Below, in pieces: positions 17,187-25,309 of a stretch of 39,977 bases of DNA. How positions within the stretch are numbered: the first letter of the stretch is position 1; each line of letters begins with the position of its first letter. The notes under the pieces are model-generated. The model was not told the DNA's origin and did not search any database. It saw only the letters and a list, made by a program, of their open reading frames with translations. Both the position numbers and the translations under genes were made by a program. This DNA comes from DATKEH01 sp035546355 (GTDB taxonomy: Bacteria; Acidobacteriota; Thermoanaerobaculia; Multivoradales; JAIOJS01). The stretch lies in NCBI GenBank assembly GCA_035546355.1, contig DATKEH010000131.1, forward strand, positions 1-39,977. Direction: 5' to 3'.

Positions 17187-17942
17187 TCAAACGGGTCGTT
17201 CGCCGTCGAGGGGGGTACGGGCGACGACGGCGACGGCGACGCTGCCGCCGCCCGCAGCGAGCAGGGCGGAGGTGGCGGCCGCCAGCGTGCCGCCGGTGGT
17301 CATCACGTCGTCGACCAGCAGCAGCCGGGAGCCGGCCGGTAGGCTCGGCGCGTGGAAGGCCCCCTGCTGGTGGAGCAGCCGGTCGCGACGCCCGAGCCCC
17401 TTCTGCGGCCGTCGCAGGGAGCGGCGCAGCAGCCGCCGGCAAGGGACGTCGAGGGCTACCGCCGTCGCCGCGGCGATGGCGGCCGCCTGGTTGTAGCCGC
17501 GGCCGAGCAGGCGCCTCCAGTGCAGCGGTACCGGCACCACGCTGGTGAACCGCCCCGCCATGGCCGCGCCGAAGCGGCGCGTGAGCTCGGTTCCGAGCTC
17601 GTCCCCCAGGAACTCTCCGCGCCCGCCCTTGAGCGCCGCCACCACCTGCCGGAGCGGCCCCTCGTACGGGTACAGCCACCACAGCTCGTCCCATGGCGGG
17701 GGCTGGCGCAGGCAGGCGCCGCACAGCCTGTCGGCGTTGCCCCAGGGGCGCGGCAGGAGGCGGCCGCAGCCGCGACACCAGGGGGGCCTGGCGGGCGCCA
17801 GGGAGGCGTGGCAGGCGGCGCATAGTCCGAGTCGCCGCCTCCCCCCGCCGCCCGCCCCGCAACCGAGACAGGGGTAGGGGAAGAGCGCTTCCACTACCGC
17901 CTCGAGAGGGGAGGTGGGCCAGACGGTGCGGGCGCGCGGCAC
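17187..17942 (-). CDS. ComF-family phosphoribosyltransferase-like protein
   Basis: The N-terminal part has four cysteine pairs (CLGC, CAAC, CRGC, CGAC) forming a double zinc finger. The remainder is a type-I phosphoribosyltransferase domain with VPVPLHWRRLLGRGYNQA and the PRPP-binding loop LLLVDDVMTTGGTL. ComF proteins (ComFC, GntX) are linked to DNA uptake or to DNA-processing roles in competence. GTG at 17942 (251 aa, GAGG 5 nt upstream) gives the usual amphipathic helix before FPYPCLGC; GTG at 17894 is an alternative (235 aa). The frame is open much further upstream, but that part is antisense to the barrel gene at 18141. A PilB-type ATPase is encoded 0.7 kb away, which may be coincidental. 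Confidence 0.85.
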   Translation of the reverse strand: MPRARTVWPTSPLEAVVEALFPYPCLGCGAGGGGRRRLGLCAACHASLAPARPPWCRGCGRLLPRPWGNADRLCGACLRQPPPWDELWWLYPYEGPLRQVVAALKGGRGEFLGDELGTELTRRFGAAMAGRFTSVVPVPLHWRRLLGRGYNQAAAIAAATAVALDVPCRRLLRRSLRRPQKGLGRRDRLLHQQGAFHAPSLPAGSRLLLVDDVMTTGGTLAAATSALLAAGGGSVAVAVVARTPLDGERPV

Positions 17943-18038
17943 GTAGACCTCGACGGGGCCGGGCTGCGGCGCCGCGGGCTTCCCCCGCGGCGGGTCGGCG
18001 AGCCGGGCTCCCGCAGGATTGGACGGAATCGGCGACGA

Positions 18039-18044
18039 TATACT
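18039..18044 (+). promoter_or_regulatory. Candidate -10 box for the small barrel gene
   Basis: TATACT lies 97 bases upstream of the GTG start at 18141 and stands out from the GC-rich surroundings. No -35 with correct spacing was found (TTGGAC is only 14 nt away). The rest of 17943-18140 shows nothing else recognisable. Confidence 0.25.
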
Positions 18045-18140
18045 CACGACCCGCCCCGGGTTTCGCTCGCCGGTCCCCCGCGCGGGTGCCGGGGGGGCGG
18101 TCGACTGCCGACCGGCGGACCGGATGCCGAGGAGGGGAAC

Positions 18141-18677
18141 GTGAGACAGACGACAGCGCGCGTGGTGGTCGTGGCGGCGGTCCTGGCGGTGGTGTCCGGC
18201 GGCCCGGCGAAGGCCGCCGAGCCCTACACCTTCACCGTCTCCCTGCTCGGCGGGCTGGGAGGCTCGCTCGAGAGCGAAGCCGATACCGGCCTCGCCAATA
18301 GCGGCTGGCAGCTCGGCCTGGGGATGGTCACCGAGGCGCGCACCCACCTCGTGCTGCGCCTGGGTGCCGTCGACTTCGACGAGGGGCGGGTCGACGGCCT
18401 CGCCGACGCCGAGCTCAGCTACGCCACCGTCGGCGGCGAGTACCGGGCCCTGCGCTCCTGGTACGACTCGGGGATCTTCCTGGGCCTCGGGGCCTACGAC
18501 CTGGACGGCGTGGGGGGCGGAGGAGACACCGCCATCGGCATCACCCTGGGCGCTACCGGCGATTTCCAGATCCGCGGCCCCTGGAGCCTGGTGGTCGAGC
18601 TCTCCGGCCACTGGGTCGATTTCGACGAGACGCAGCTGTTCGGCTTCGGCCACGTCGGCGTGGCGCTGCACTTCTGA
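18141..18677 (+). CDS. Small outer-membrane beta-barrel protein (OmpA/OmpW-like size), function unknown
   Basis: A 178-residue exported protein with a signal peptide ending AKAA (about residue 25). Alternating hydrophobic strands follow (YTFTVSLLGGLGG, WQLGLGMVTEARTHLVLRLG, GIFLGLGAYDL, WSLVVELSGHWV) and it ends in VGVALHF, the C-terminal Phe barrel signature. The size suggests an eight-stranded barrel. The start is GTG, with a strong GAGGAGGGG ribosome site just upstream. It is convergent with the PilB-type gene, 6 bases apart. No specific function can be assigned. Confidence 0.72.
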   Translation: MRQTTARVVVVAAVLAVVSGGPAKAAEPYTFTVSLLGGLGGSLESEADTGLANSGWQLGLGMVTEARTHLVLRLGAVDFDEGRVDGLADAELSYATVGGEYRALRSWYDSGIFLGLGAYDLDGVGGGGDTAIGITLGATGDFQIRGPWSLVVELSGHWVDFDETQLFGFGHVGVALHF

Positions 18678-18683
18678 AGAGGC

Positions 18684-20402
18684 TCAGTCCACGGTCTCGC
18701 GGACGACCTCCTCGACCGACGTCATCCCCTGGCGGATCTTCTCCAGCCCGCTGGCGCGCAGGCTGACCATGCCGCGCTGCAGGGCCCGCTGGCGCAGCTC
18801 GAGGGAGCTGGCGCCGGCGAGCACCATCTCCTTCATGTCGTCGTCGAGCTCCATCACCTCGTAGAGGCCGATGCGCCCCTTGTAGCCGGTGTTGGAGCAA
18901 CGCTCGCAGCCCTTGCCGCGGAACAGACGGATGCGGCGCGCCTCGCCCTCGGTGAAGCCGATCGCGGTGAGGGCGCTCGGCGACTCGTCTATCGGCTCCT
19001 TGCAGTAGTTGCAGATCCGCCGCACCAGCCGCTGCGCCACCACCAGGTGGACCGAGGTGGCCACCAGGAAGGGCTCGACGCCCATGTTCATCAGGCGGCT
19101 GATCGACGAGGGCGCGTCGTTGGTGTGCAGGGTCGACAACACCAGGTGCCCGGTCATCGCCGCCTTGATGGCGACCTCCGCGGTCTCGAAGTCGCGGATC
19201 TCACCCACCAGGATGATGTTGGGGTCCTGGCGCAGGAACGAGCGCAGCGCGGCGGCGAAGTTGAGGCCGATCTGCTCCTTCATCTGCACCTGGTTGATGC
19301 CCGGCAGGTTGAACTCCACCGGGTCCTCGGCGGTGATGATGTTGGTGTCGATCTTGTTGACCCGCGACAGCGCCGAATACAGGGTGTTGGTCTTGCCCGA
19401 GCCGGTGGGCCCGGTGACCAGCACCATGCCGTAGGGCTTGAAGATCGCCCCCTCGAACTTGCGCAGCGACTCGGGCTCGAAGCCGAGACGCGTCAGGTCG
19501 AGCATCAGGTTGTCCTTGTCGAGCAGCCGCATGACGATCTTCTCGCCGAAGATCGTCGGCAGCACGCTGACCCGGTAGTCGAGGTCCTTGACGCGGCCCG
19601 AGATGCGGGTCTTGATCTTGATGCGCCCGTCCTGGGGCAGGCGTTTTTCGGCGATGTCGAGCTTGGCCATGATCTTGAGGCGGCTGGTGATGGCCTCTCG
19701 CAGGCGCAGCGGCGGGTGCATCATCTCGTACAGCAGCCCGTCGATGCGGTAGCGCACCCGCAGGTCCTTCTCGTACGGCTCGACGTGGATGTCGGAGGCG
19801 CCGCGCTTGATGGCGTCGGTCAGGATGATGTTGACCAGGCGCACCACCGGCGCCTCCTCCGACTCCTGCTCGAGCGCCGCGAGGTCGAGCTCCTCGTCCT
19901 CCTCCAGGACCTCGAGGTCGGTATCGTCCTCCTCGGCGAGGTCCTCCATCACCTTCTTGAGCTCGATGGCGTGGGTCGAGCCGTAGTAGCGCTCGATCGC
20001 CTCGCGCAGCGCGGTCTCGGCCGCCACCACCGGCTCGACGTTGTAGCCGGTCATGAACTTGATGTCGTCCATGGCGAAGACGTTGGTGGGGTCGAGCATG
20101 GCGATGGTGAGCTTGGCGCCCGCCTTGGAGATGGGGAGGATGGTGTACTTGCGGGCGACGTCGGCGGGGATGATCTTGATGATCGCCTCGTCGACCTCCA
20201 CCCGGTCGAGATTGACCGAGGGGACGCCGAAGTGCTTCGACAGCAGCTCGGTCAGCTTGTCCTCGGAGACGAAGCCGAGCTTGACGACGTTGGAGCCGAT
20301 GCGACCCCCCTCCTTCTTCTGGAGGTCGAGCGCATTCTGGAGCTGATCCTTGTTGATGGCCCCAGTCGAGACGAGCAGATCGCCCAGCTTGCTGCTACTC
20401 AT
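18684..20402 (-). CDS. pilB: PilB/GspE-type secretion or pilus-assembly ATPase
   Basis: A 572-residue hexameric ATPase for type IV pilus extension or type II secretion. The N-terminal MshE_N/T2SSE_N region (1-145) begins GDLLVSTGAINKDQLQNAL. An acidic linker follows at 150-185. The catalytic domain has Walker A GPTGSGKT (331-338), the Asp box, Walker B IILVGEIRD (396-404) and the His box (GHLVLSTLHTNDA). The tetracysteine zinc motif (Cys464, 467, 499, 502) is intact. Both a MshE_N domain and zinc cysteines favour PilB over other family members, but no other pilus gene is in the window, so GspE is not excluded. It follows DUF3108 by 52 bases in the same direction. Confidence 0.88.
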   Translation of the reverse strand: MSSSKLGDLLVSTGAINKDQLQNALDLQKKEGGRIGSNVVKLGFVSEDKLTELLSKHFGVPSVNLDRVEVDEAIIKIIPADVARKYTILPISKAGAKLTIAMLDPTNVFAMDDIKFMTGYNVEPVVAAETALREAIERYYGSTHAIELKKVMEDLAEEDDTDLEVLEEDEELDLAALEQESEEAPVVRLVNIILTDAIKRGASDIHVEPYEKDLRVRYRIDGLLYEMMHPPLRLREAITSRLKIMAKLDIAEKRLPQDGRIKIKTRISGRVKDLDYRVSVLPTIFGEKIVMRLLDKDNLMLDLTRLGFEPESLRKFEGAIFKPYGMVLVTGPTGSGKTNTLYSALSRVNKIDTNIITAEDPVEFNLPGINQVQMKEQIGLNFAAALRSFLRQDPNIILVGEIRDFETAEVAIKAAMTGHLVLSTLHTNDAPSSISRLMNMGVEPFLVATSVHLVVAQRLVRRICNYCKEPIDESPSALTAIGFTEGEARRIRLFRGKGCERCSNTGYKGRIGLYEVMELDDDMKEMVLAGASSLELRQRALQRGMVSLRASGLEKIRQGMTSVEEVVRETVD

Positions 20403-20454
20403 GGTTCACCGAGGCGCGCAGTCTAGCAGCAGGCAGTCGGACCGCAAGTGGTTC

Positions 20455-21294
20455 TCACCCACCGCCGGCGGCGCCGATCGGCGGCGCGGCCACGCCCGGA
20501 GTCGGGGTTACGCGGTAGTCCACCAGCCGGGCGGTGATGGCGCCGATCGGCAGGCTCGATCGGAGCAGCAGCGGCAGGCGGTTGGCGTCGTCGGAGAGCC
20601 AGATCCACACCCGGCCCCGCTGGGCGAACACCCCCTCGTACTCCTGGTGCGGCTCGATCTTGAGCGCGGCCCGGTCGCCGAACGGGGTGGCGATCCGCTC
20701 CCGCGACAGCACGTCGACGCGCAACCCGTAGTTCTTGCCGCCGGCGTGGACGTCGAGCCGTTCGCTGGTTCCCGGCTCCAGGCGTAGCGTGCGAACGAAG
20801 TAGAAGGCGGAGAGCGTGTCGAGCACGTCCGGCGGCGTCGGCACCGCCCGGCCCTCGAAGCGGGCCAGCTCCTGCGCCGGGTCGAAGTCCACCAGCTCGT
20901 GGGATCGCTTGCGCCCCTCCCGCAGGTGCTTCTCGAAGCGCAGGCTGCGGAACCGCCGGGCGTCGATCCACGAGACCAGGCGGTCGTCCACCGGGAAGAT
21001 GCGGGAGAAGAACGGCGTCGAGACGGCACGGGTGCTGAGGCGGTAGGCGGGGGTGCCGGCGAAGCTCGTCGGCGGCTCGACGCGCATGGTGGCGGTGCCG
21101 GCGACGATCCCCAGCCAGGACAGCTCGAAGCGCAGCTCCTCGCCGCCGGCGAAGGGCGCCGGGCGACCCCCCCGCGCCGCCTCGGCCGCGTCCGCCGCCG
21201 CCACCGTCAGAGCGGCGGCGGCGAGGGCGAGGCGGAGCGCAGCGAGGACAGGGCGTGAGCGGCCACCAGGGAGGGCGGGATTTCGAGCAGGCAC
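20455..21294 (-). CDS. DUF3108 exported protein
   Basis: A 279-residue protein with a signal peptide (about 15-38, LAALRLALAAAALTVAAADA). It then matches the DUF3108 pattern: FAGGEELRFELSWLGIVAGTATM, LVSWIDARRFRSLRFEKHLREG, YEGVFAQRGRVWIWLSDD and LPIGAITARLVDY. The family is periplasmic, beta-rich and of unknown function, often found near LPS or membrane-biogenesis genes. The GTG start at 21294 lies inside the 3' end of the heptosyltransferase gene, an 88-base overlap; no later start would keep the signal peptide. The C-terminal tail is Gly/Ala-rich. Confidence 0.82.
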   Translation of the reverse strand: MPARNPALPGGRSRPVLAALRLALAAAALTVAAADAAEAARGGRPAPFAGGEELRFELSWLGIVAGTATMRVEPPTSFAGTPAYRLSTRAVSTPFFSRIFPVDDRLVSWIDARRFRSLRFEKHLREGRKRSHELVDFDPAQELARFEGRAVPTPPDVLDTLSAFYFVRTLRLEPGTSERLDVHAGGKNYGLRVDVLSRERIATPFGDRAALKIEPHQEYEGVFAQRGRVWIWLSDDANRLPLLLRSSLPIGAITARLVDYRVTPTPGVAAPPIGAAGGG

Positions 21295-22265
21295 GCCTTG
21301 GTCTCTCCGAATCGTTTATAGCAGAAGCTGCACGGCAGCCTGCGCCACAGAGCGCGCTCGGGAGCGCCGTAGGGGCCGTGCCGCGCGGGATCGGTGGGCC
21401 CCATGACCGCCAGCACCGGCGTGCCGAGGGCGTGGGCGAGGTGCAGCGGCCCGGTGTCGCCGCCGAGCACCAGGCGGGCGTCGCGCAGGGCCGCCACCAG
21501 CGTGGGCAGCGCCGGCGCGTGGAGGGGCCGGGCAGCGCCCCTGCTGGCCGCCACCACCGCCGCGGCGAGCGGCTCTTCGCCGGGCCCGGCGAGCACCCCG
21601 CACGCCCCTGCCGCCCCGGCGGCGATGCGCACCGCCACCTCGCCCCACCAGGCCGGCGGGTAGCGCTTGTTGCCCCAGGCCGCGCCCGGTTGGATCAGCA
21701 CCTGGGCTGCCGCGGGGTCGAGCCTCTGCGCCGCGGCGGTGGCGGCAGGGTGTGGCGGGATCCGTTCGCCGGCGAAATCGGCCGCCAGCGCCGTCACTCC
21801 GAGAGGTGCGACCAGCGACAGCGCCCGGTCGACGGCGTGGGTGCCGGCGAGCGCCACCGGCTGGTCGATCCAGGCGGCGCTGGAGGGCTCCCGGCGGTCC
21901 GCCCGCCGGGCGCCGAGCCGGCGCGGCGCGCCGGAGAGCAGCGCCAGCAGGCCGCTCTTGTGGCTCCCCATCAGGTCGACGGCGACATCGGCCCGGAAGG
22001 CGCGCAGCGACCGCACCGCCCGGCGTACCTCGCGCCGGGTCGGCGCGGCGAGCGGCGCATGGCGCCAGCCGCGCAGCCGCACCGGGATCACCTCGTCGAC
22101 GTGGCCGGTGACCAGGGGCGCGAAGGCCTCCTCGATCACCCACCCCAGCCTGGCCTGGGGCAGGGCCCGGCGCAGCGCCACGGCCACCGGCAGGGAATGG
22201 ACCACGTCCCCGAGGGCGCTGGTGCGGATCAGCAGCAGCCGGGGCGCCCGGTCGGCGGCGCTCAC
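21207..22265 (-). CDS. Glycosyltransferase family 9 LPS heptosyltransferase (WaaC/WaaF-like)
   Basis: A 352-residue GT9 enzyme that adds heptose from ADP-heptose to the LPS inner core at the cytoplasmic face of the inner membrane. The N-terminus LLLIRTSALGDVVHSLPVA is the family signature. The C-terminal half has the nucleotide-sugar site GGDTGPLHLAHALGTPVLAV and GPTDPARHGPYG, then a Cys cluster (CSFC and a third Cys near KACL) typical of the family. The GTG at 22265 overlaps the adenylyltransferase stop codon (GTGA); the frame extends further but only across that gene. WaaC-like versus WaaF-like cannot be decided by eye. Confidence 0.88.
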   Translation of the reverse strand: MSAADRAPRLLLIRTSALGDVVHSLPVAVALRRALPQARLGWVIEEAFAPLVTGHVDEVIPVRLRGWRHAPLAAPTRREVRRAVRSLRAFRADVAVDLMGSHKSGLLALLSGAPRRLGARRADRREPSSAAWIDQPVALAGTHAVDRALSLVAPLGVTALAADFAGERIPPHPAATAAAQRLDPAAAQVLIQPGAAWGNKRYPPAWWGEVAVRIAAGAAGACGVLAGPGEEPLAAAVVAASRGAARPLHAPALPTLVAALRDARLVLGGDTGPLHLAHALGTPVLAVMGPTDPARHGPYGAPERALWRRLPCSFCYKRFGETKACLLEIPPSLVAAHALSSLRSASPSPPPL

Positions 22266-22750
22266 CCCGACAGCGCCTGGATCTTGCGGATCTTGGCGAT
22301 CAGGCCGCTGGTGGCGTGGTCCTTGGGGTCGCCGACCAGCGCCGTGCGACCGCCGTAGGATCGCACCACGTCGTGCTCGGGCACCTTCTCGGGCGCGGCG
22401 TAGTCGGGGCCCTTGCAGTGCACGTCGGGCCGCAGCCGGTCGATCAGGTCGCGCGGCGAGTCGCCGGGGAAGACCACCACCAGGTCCACCGGCGCCAGGG
22501 CCGCCAGCAGCTCGGCGCGCTCGGCGGCCGGCACCAGCGGTCGCCCCTCTCCCTTCAGCCGCGTCACCGAGGCATCGTCGTTGATGCCGACCACCAGCAC
22601 GTCCGCCTCGGCGCGGGCGGCGCGCAGGTAGCGCAGGTGGCCGACGTGCAAGAGGTCGAAGTGGCCGTTGGCGAAGGCGATGCTCTTGCCCTGGCGGCGC
22701 AGCTCCGCCGCCCGCGCCAACAGCTCGGCCCGCTCTACGATCTCTCCCAC
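22262..22750 (-). CDS. ADP-heptose synthesis adenylyltransferase (HldE C-domain / HldC type)
   Basis: A 162-residue nucleotidyltransferase of the cytidylyltransferase fold. It has the FANGHFDLLHVGHLRYL motif containing HxGH, plus LVVGINDDASV, KGPDYAAPE and VVRSYGG, matching RfaE domain II, which adenylylates heptose-1-phosphate. It is a separate protein here, whereas E. coli fuses it to the kinase (HldE). The GTG start has GGAGGAG 5 nt upstream and overlaps the kinase stop by 16 bases. With the kinase and the GT9 enzyme it forms a compact ADP-heptose module. Confidence 0.9.
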   Translation of the reverse strand: MGEIVERAELLARAAELRRQGKSIAFANGHFDLLHVGHLRYLRAARAEADVLVVGINDDASVTRLKGEGRPLVPAAERAELLAALAPVDLVVVFPGDSPRDLIDRLRPDVHCKGPDYAAPEKVPEHDVVRSYGGRTALVGDPKDHATSGLIAKIRKIQALSG

Positions 22751-23799
22751 CGCAGCTCCTCCAGGGGATGGGGGTCGCTCGCCACCGCGTCCCGCAGCTC
22801 GTCACGGGTGAGGGTGGCGGTGCCCCGCTTCATCACCACGATGCCGCCGGCGTAGTTGGCGAGCAGCGCGGCCTCCAGCGGGTCGCCGCCGGCGGCGAGC
22901 GCCAGGGCGAAGGTGCCGATGACCGTGTCGCCGGCGCCGGTGACGTCGGCCACCTGATCGGTGCCGTGCACCGGCACGTGCACCGCCCCGCCGCGGCGGA
23001 ACAGCGACATGCCGAGGCTGCCCCGCGTCACCAGCAGGAAACGCGAGCCCACCCGCTCCAGGAGGCGCTCGCCGGCGTGCCGCAGACCGGCGGCATCCTC
23101 CCCCAGGGGGGCGCCGAGCAGCGTCTCGGCCTCCTCCTCGTTGGGGGTGGCGCCGTCGAGGCCGCGGAAGTGTGCCAGACGGTAGCGGCTGTCGCACAGC
23201 ACCGTGCCTTCGGGGCCGACCGCCGCGCGGCAGTCGGCGACCAGCTCGGGCTCGACGGCGCCGTAGCCGTAATCCGACAACACGGCCACCGGCGCCTGCC
23301 CCGCCCAGTCGGCCAGCCGCTGGCGCAGGAAGGCGCGGTCGTCGTCGCCGAGGCTCAGCGGCCCCTCGACGTCGTAGCGCACCACCTGCTGCTTGATGGC
23401 ATGCCGGTGGCCGGCCAGGATGCGGACCTTGGTCGGGGTGCGGAAGCCGGGCCGACGGCGGATGCCTTCGGTGGTGACCCCCAGCGCCGCCAGGGCGGTG
23501 AGCAGCTCGGCGCCGCTGGCGTCGTCTCCCACCACTCCCAGGGGCAGCGGCCGCCCGCCCAGCGCCGCGACGTTGGCGACGGCGTTGGCGCCGCCGCCGG
23601 GGAGCAGCTCTTCGTGCTCGAACCGCAGGATGAGGACGGGCGCCTCGCGGCTGATCCGCTTCGGCGCGCCGGTGACGAAGCGGTCGGCCACCAGGTCGGC
23701 CAGCATCAGTACCGGCTGGCCGGCCATGGCCGCGATCAGCTCGAGGAGGCGCTGGGGCGAGGGGGACGGTGGCACGGGCCGCGATTGTACGGCCTTCAC
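22735..23799 (-). CDS. PfkB-family heptose-7-phosphate kinase (HldE N-domain / HldA type)
   Basis: A 354-residue carbohydrate kinase with LMLADLVADRFVTG, the substrate-binding GGGANAVANVAALGG, DSRYRLAHFRG and ATPNEEEAETLLG. The C-terminal PfkB signature is DVTGAGDTVIGTFALALA, with catalytic Asp in GAGDT. It resembles RfaE domain I, which phosphorylates D-glycero-D-manno-heptose-7-phosphate on the way to ADP-heptose. The GTG at 23799 gives the longest protein; a GTG at 23775 is possible and has TACAAT 8 nt upstream, in keeping with leaderless starts elsewhere. It sits 103 bases after hemF. Confidence 0.88.
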   Translation of the reverse strand: MKAVQSRPVPPSPSPQRLLELIAAMAGQPVLMLADLVADRFVTGAPKRISREAPVLILRFEHEELLPGGGANAVANVAALGGRPLPLGVVGDDASGAELLTALAALGVTTEGIRRRPGFRTPTKVRILAGHRHAIKQQVVRYDVEGPLSLGDDDRAFLRQRLADWAGQAPVAVLSDYGYGAVEPELVADCRAAVGPEGTVLCDSRYRLAHFRGLDGATPNEEEAETLLGAPLGEDAAGLRHAGERLLERVGSRFLLVTRGSLGMSLFRRGGAVHVPVHGTDQVADVTGAGDTVIGTFALALAAGGDPLEAALLANYAGGIVVMKRGTATLTRDELRDAVASDPHPLEELRWERS

Positions 23800-23887
23800 G
23801 CGGGACTCCGGCTCGGACCGCCCCAGGCCAGGGCGAGGCTAGGGCCCCCGAGGCACGACTCGCAAGCCCCTCTGGGCCCCTCTTCCC

Positions 23888-23902
23888 CGAGGCGAAGCCT
23901 CG
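23888..23902 (-). terminator. Hairpin immediately after the hemF stop
   Basis: CGAGGC / GCCTCG forms a 6-bp stem with a 3-nt loop directly abutting the hemF stop codon. No T-run follows, so intrinsic termination is doubtful; it may stabilise the 3' end. Confidence 0.3.
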
Positions 23903-24811
23903 TCACACCCACTCACGGGGGGTGCGCAGCACGGCCAACGTCGCCGCCTCGGCGCTCCCCGGCTCCGGCTCGTGGCCGTACTCCCAGCGCGCCGACAGCG
24001 GCAGCGACATGAGGATGCTCTCCACCCGGCCGCCGGTGCGCAGCCCGAACCGGGTGCCGCGGTCGTACATCAGGTTGAACTCCACGTAGCGGCCGCGGCG
24101 CAGGCCCTGCCAGCGCAGCTCCCGCTCGCCGTACGGTCTGTCGAGGCGGCGCTCGAGGATCGGCAGGTAGCCGTCGAGGAAGCTGTCGGCGCAGTCGGTG
24201 ACGAAGGCGAGGAGGGACTCGGGATCGCGATCGCGCAGCTCGTCGAAGAAGATCCCCCCGACGCCGCGCCGCTCGCCGCGATGGGCGAGGGTGAAGTACT
24301 CGTCGCACCAGCGCTTGAAGCGGGGGTAGAAGGCGGGGTCGTGGCGCCCGCAGGCCGCCGCCAGCACGCCGTGGAAGTGGCAGGCGTCGTCGTCGAAGAG
24401 GTACACCGGCGTCAGGTCGCTGCCGCCGCCGAACCACCACCTGCCCGAGTCGAGCTCGAAGTAGCGGTAGTTGCAGTGGATGGTGGGCACCCAGGGGCTG
24501 CGGGGATGGATGACCAGCGACAGGCCGACGGCAGTGAACCCCAGCGGGCCGGTGGGGAGGTCCTCCTTGGGCAGCATCACCCGGATCGCCTCCTCCCCGA
24601 GAGTGCCGCAGACGGCCGCCACGTTGACCCCTGCCTTGTCGAAGGTGGTGCCGCCCTGCAGCACCCGGCTCGTCCCGCCGCCGCCCTCGCCATGTCGCCA
24701 GGCGTCCTCCTGGAACCGCGCCTTCTCGTAGGCTTCTAGCGCCGCGCAGATGGTGGTCTGAGCCCGACGCACCATGGCGTGCATCCGCTCGGGCATGGTC
24801 GGTGAGCCCAC
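23903..24811 (-). CDS. hemF: Oxygen-dependent coproporphyrinogen III oxidase
   Basis: HemF converts coproporphyrinogen III to protoporphyrinogen IX using O2, in the cytoplasm. Family signatures are present: VLQGGTTFDKAGVN, LGFTAVGLSLVIHPRSPWVP, HCNYRYFEL, WWFGGGSDLTPVYLFDDD and RGRYVEFNLMYDRGTRFGL. Length is about 300 residues, like E. coli HemF. Two starts are possible: GTG at 24811, exactly 6 nt after a TACAAT box (leaderless), or ATG at 24796 (MPERMHAMV). The frame runs further upstream without meaning. It is divergent from the lipoprotein gene at 24881. The gene implies an aerobic or oxygen-exposed lifestyle. Confidence 0.95.
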   Translation of the reverse strand: MGSPTMPERMHAMVRRAQTTICAALEAYEKARFQEDAWRHGEGGGGTSRVLQGGTTFDKAGVNVAAVCGTLGEEAIRVMLPKEDLPTGPLGFTAVGLSLVIHPRSPWVPTIHCNYRYFELDSGRWWFGGGSDLTPVYLFDDDACHFHGVLAAACGRHDPAFYPRFKRWCDEYFTLAHRGERRGVGGIFFDELRDRDPESLLAFVTDCADSFLDGYLPILERRLDRPYGERELRWQGLRRGRYVEFNLMYDRGTRFGLRTGGRVESILMSLPLSARWEYGHEPEPGSAEAATLAVLRTPREWV

Positions 24812-24817
24812 GGCGGG

Positions 24818-24823
24818 ATTGTA
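24818..24823 (-). promoter_or_regulatory. Candidate -10 box for hemF
   Basis: The minus strand reads TACAAT followed by 6 nt and a GTG in the hemF frame. There is no ribosome site, which suggests a leaderless mRNA. Confidence 0.4.
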
Positions 24824-24868
24824 CCGAGCGGCGGTCGACAGCGGCGCCGCGCTCGGACGCAGCTGCCC

Positions 24869-24874
24869 TATGAT
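24869..24874 (+). promoter_or_regulatory. Candidate -10 box for leaderless lipoprotein mRNA
   Basis: TATGAT is followed by exactly 6 nt and the ATG at 24881, with no Shine-Dalgarno between. The arrangement mirrors 6942 and 24818. Confidence 0.4.
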
Positions 24875-24880
24875 CCCGGG

Positions 24881-25309
24881 ATGGCGCAGCTCCACCCATG
24901 GCTGGCCCCGGCCCTGCTCGTGTCCCTGGCGGTCGCGGCCTGTGCCGGGCGCGGCGAGCCGGCCGCGGACGGCGAGAGCGCCCCTCCGGTCGCTACCGCC
25001 GAGGAGGCCGAGCCGACGCCGGCGCCGCCGGCCGTGCCCGAGGCCCTGCGCTGCGCCGCTGCCGGCGACTGCGCGCTGTCGCAGCTCCCGCGCCCGGTAG
25101 CGGCGGCGAGCGACTGCTACTGCCCCACCTGTCCGCAATCCGCCAACGCCGCCGTGACGGCGGCGCACCAGGCCTCCTGGCAGGCGATCTGCGCCGGCGC
25201 CTGGGAGGAGGCCAACCGCTGCGCGGCGCCGATGTGCCCTCCTCTTCCCGGCCGACTCGAATGCGGCGACGGGCGCTGCGCCTTGGCGGTGGAGCAGAGC
25301 GGTGGCTGA
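24881..25309 (+). CDS. Cysteine-rich lipoprotein, function unknown
   Basis: A 142-residue protein with a lipoprotein signal (LLVSLAVAAC, lipidated Cys21) and then a Pro/Ala/Glu-rich linker (about 25-55). The small C-terminal domain holds about ten cysteines, including CYCPTC and the pairs around GDC, NRC, PMC, LEC and GRC. The even spacing suggests disulfides or metal binding in the periplasm. No family is recognised. Its end overlaps the atpZ-like gene by 8 bases, so it is the first gene of the F0 cluster transcript. Confidence 0.68.
   Translation: MAQLHPWLAPALLVSLAVAACAGRGEPAADGESAPPVATAEEAEPTPAPPAVPEALRCAAAGDCALSQLPRPVAAASDCYCPTCPQSANAAVTAAHQASWQAICAGAWEEANRCAAPMCPPLPGRLECGDGRCALAVEQSGG

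Noticed and set aside
17943..18671. N-terminal extension of the ComF frame
   Set aside because: Antisense to the small barrel gene, which has a signal peptide, a strong ribosome site and a C-terminal Phe.
20403..20454. Terminator between DUF3108 and the PilB gene
   Set aside because: Only 52 bases and no stem followed by T-run; the two are probably co-transcribed.
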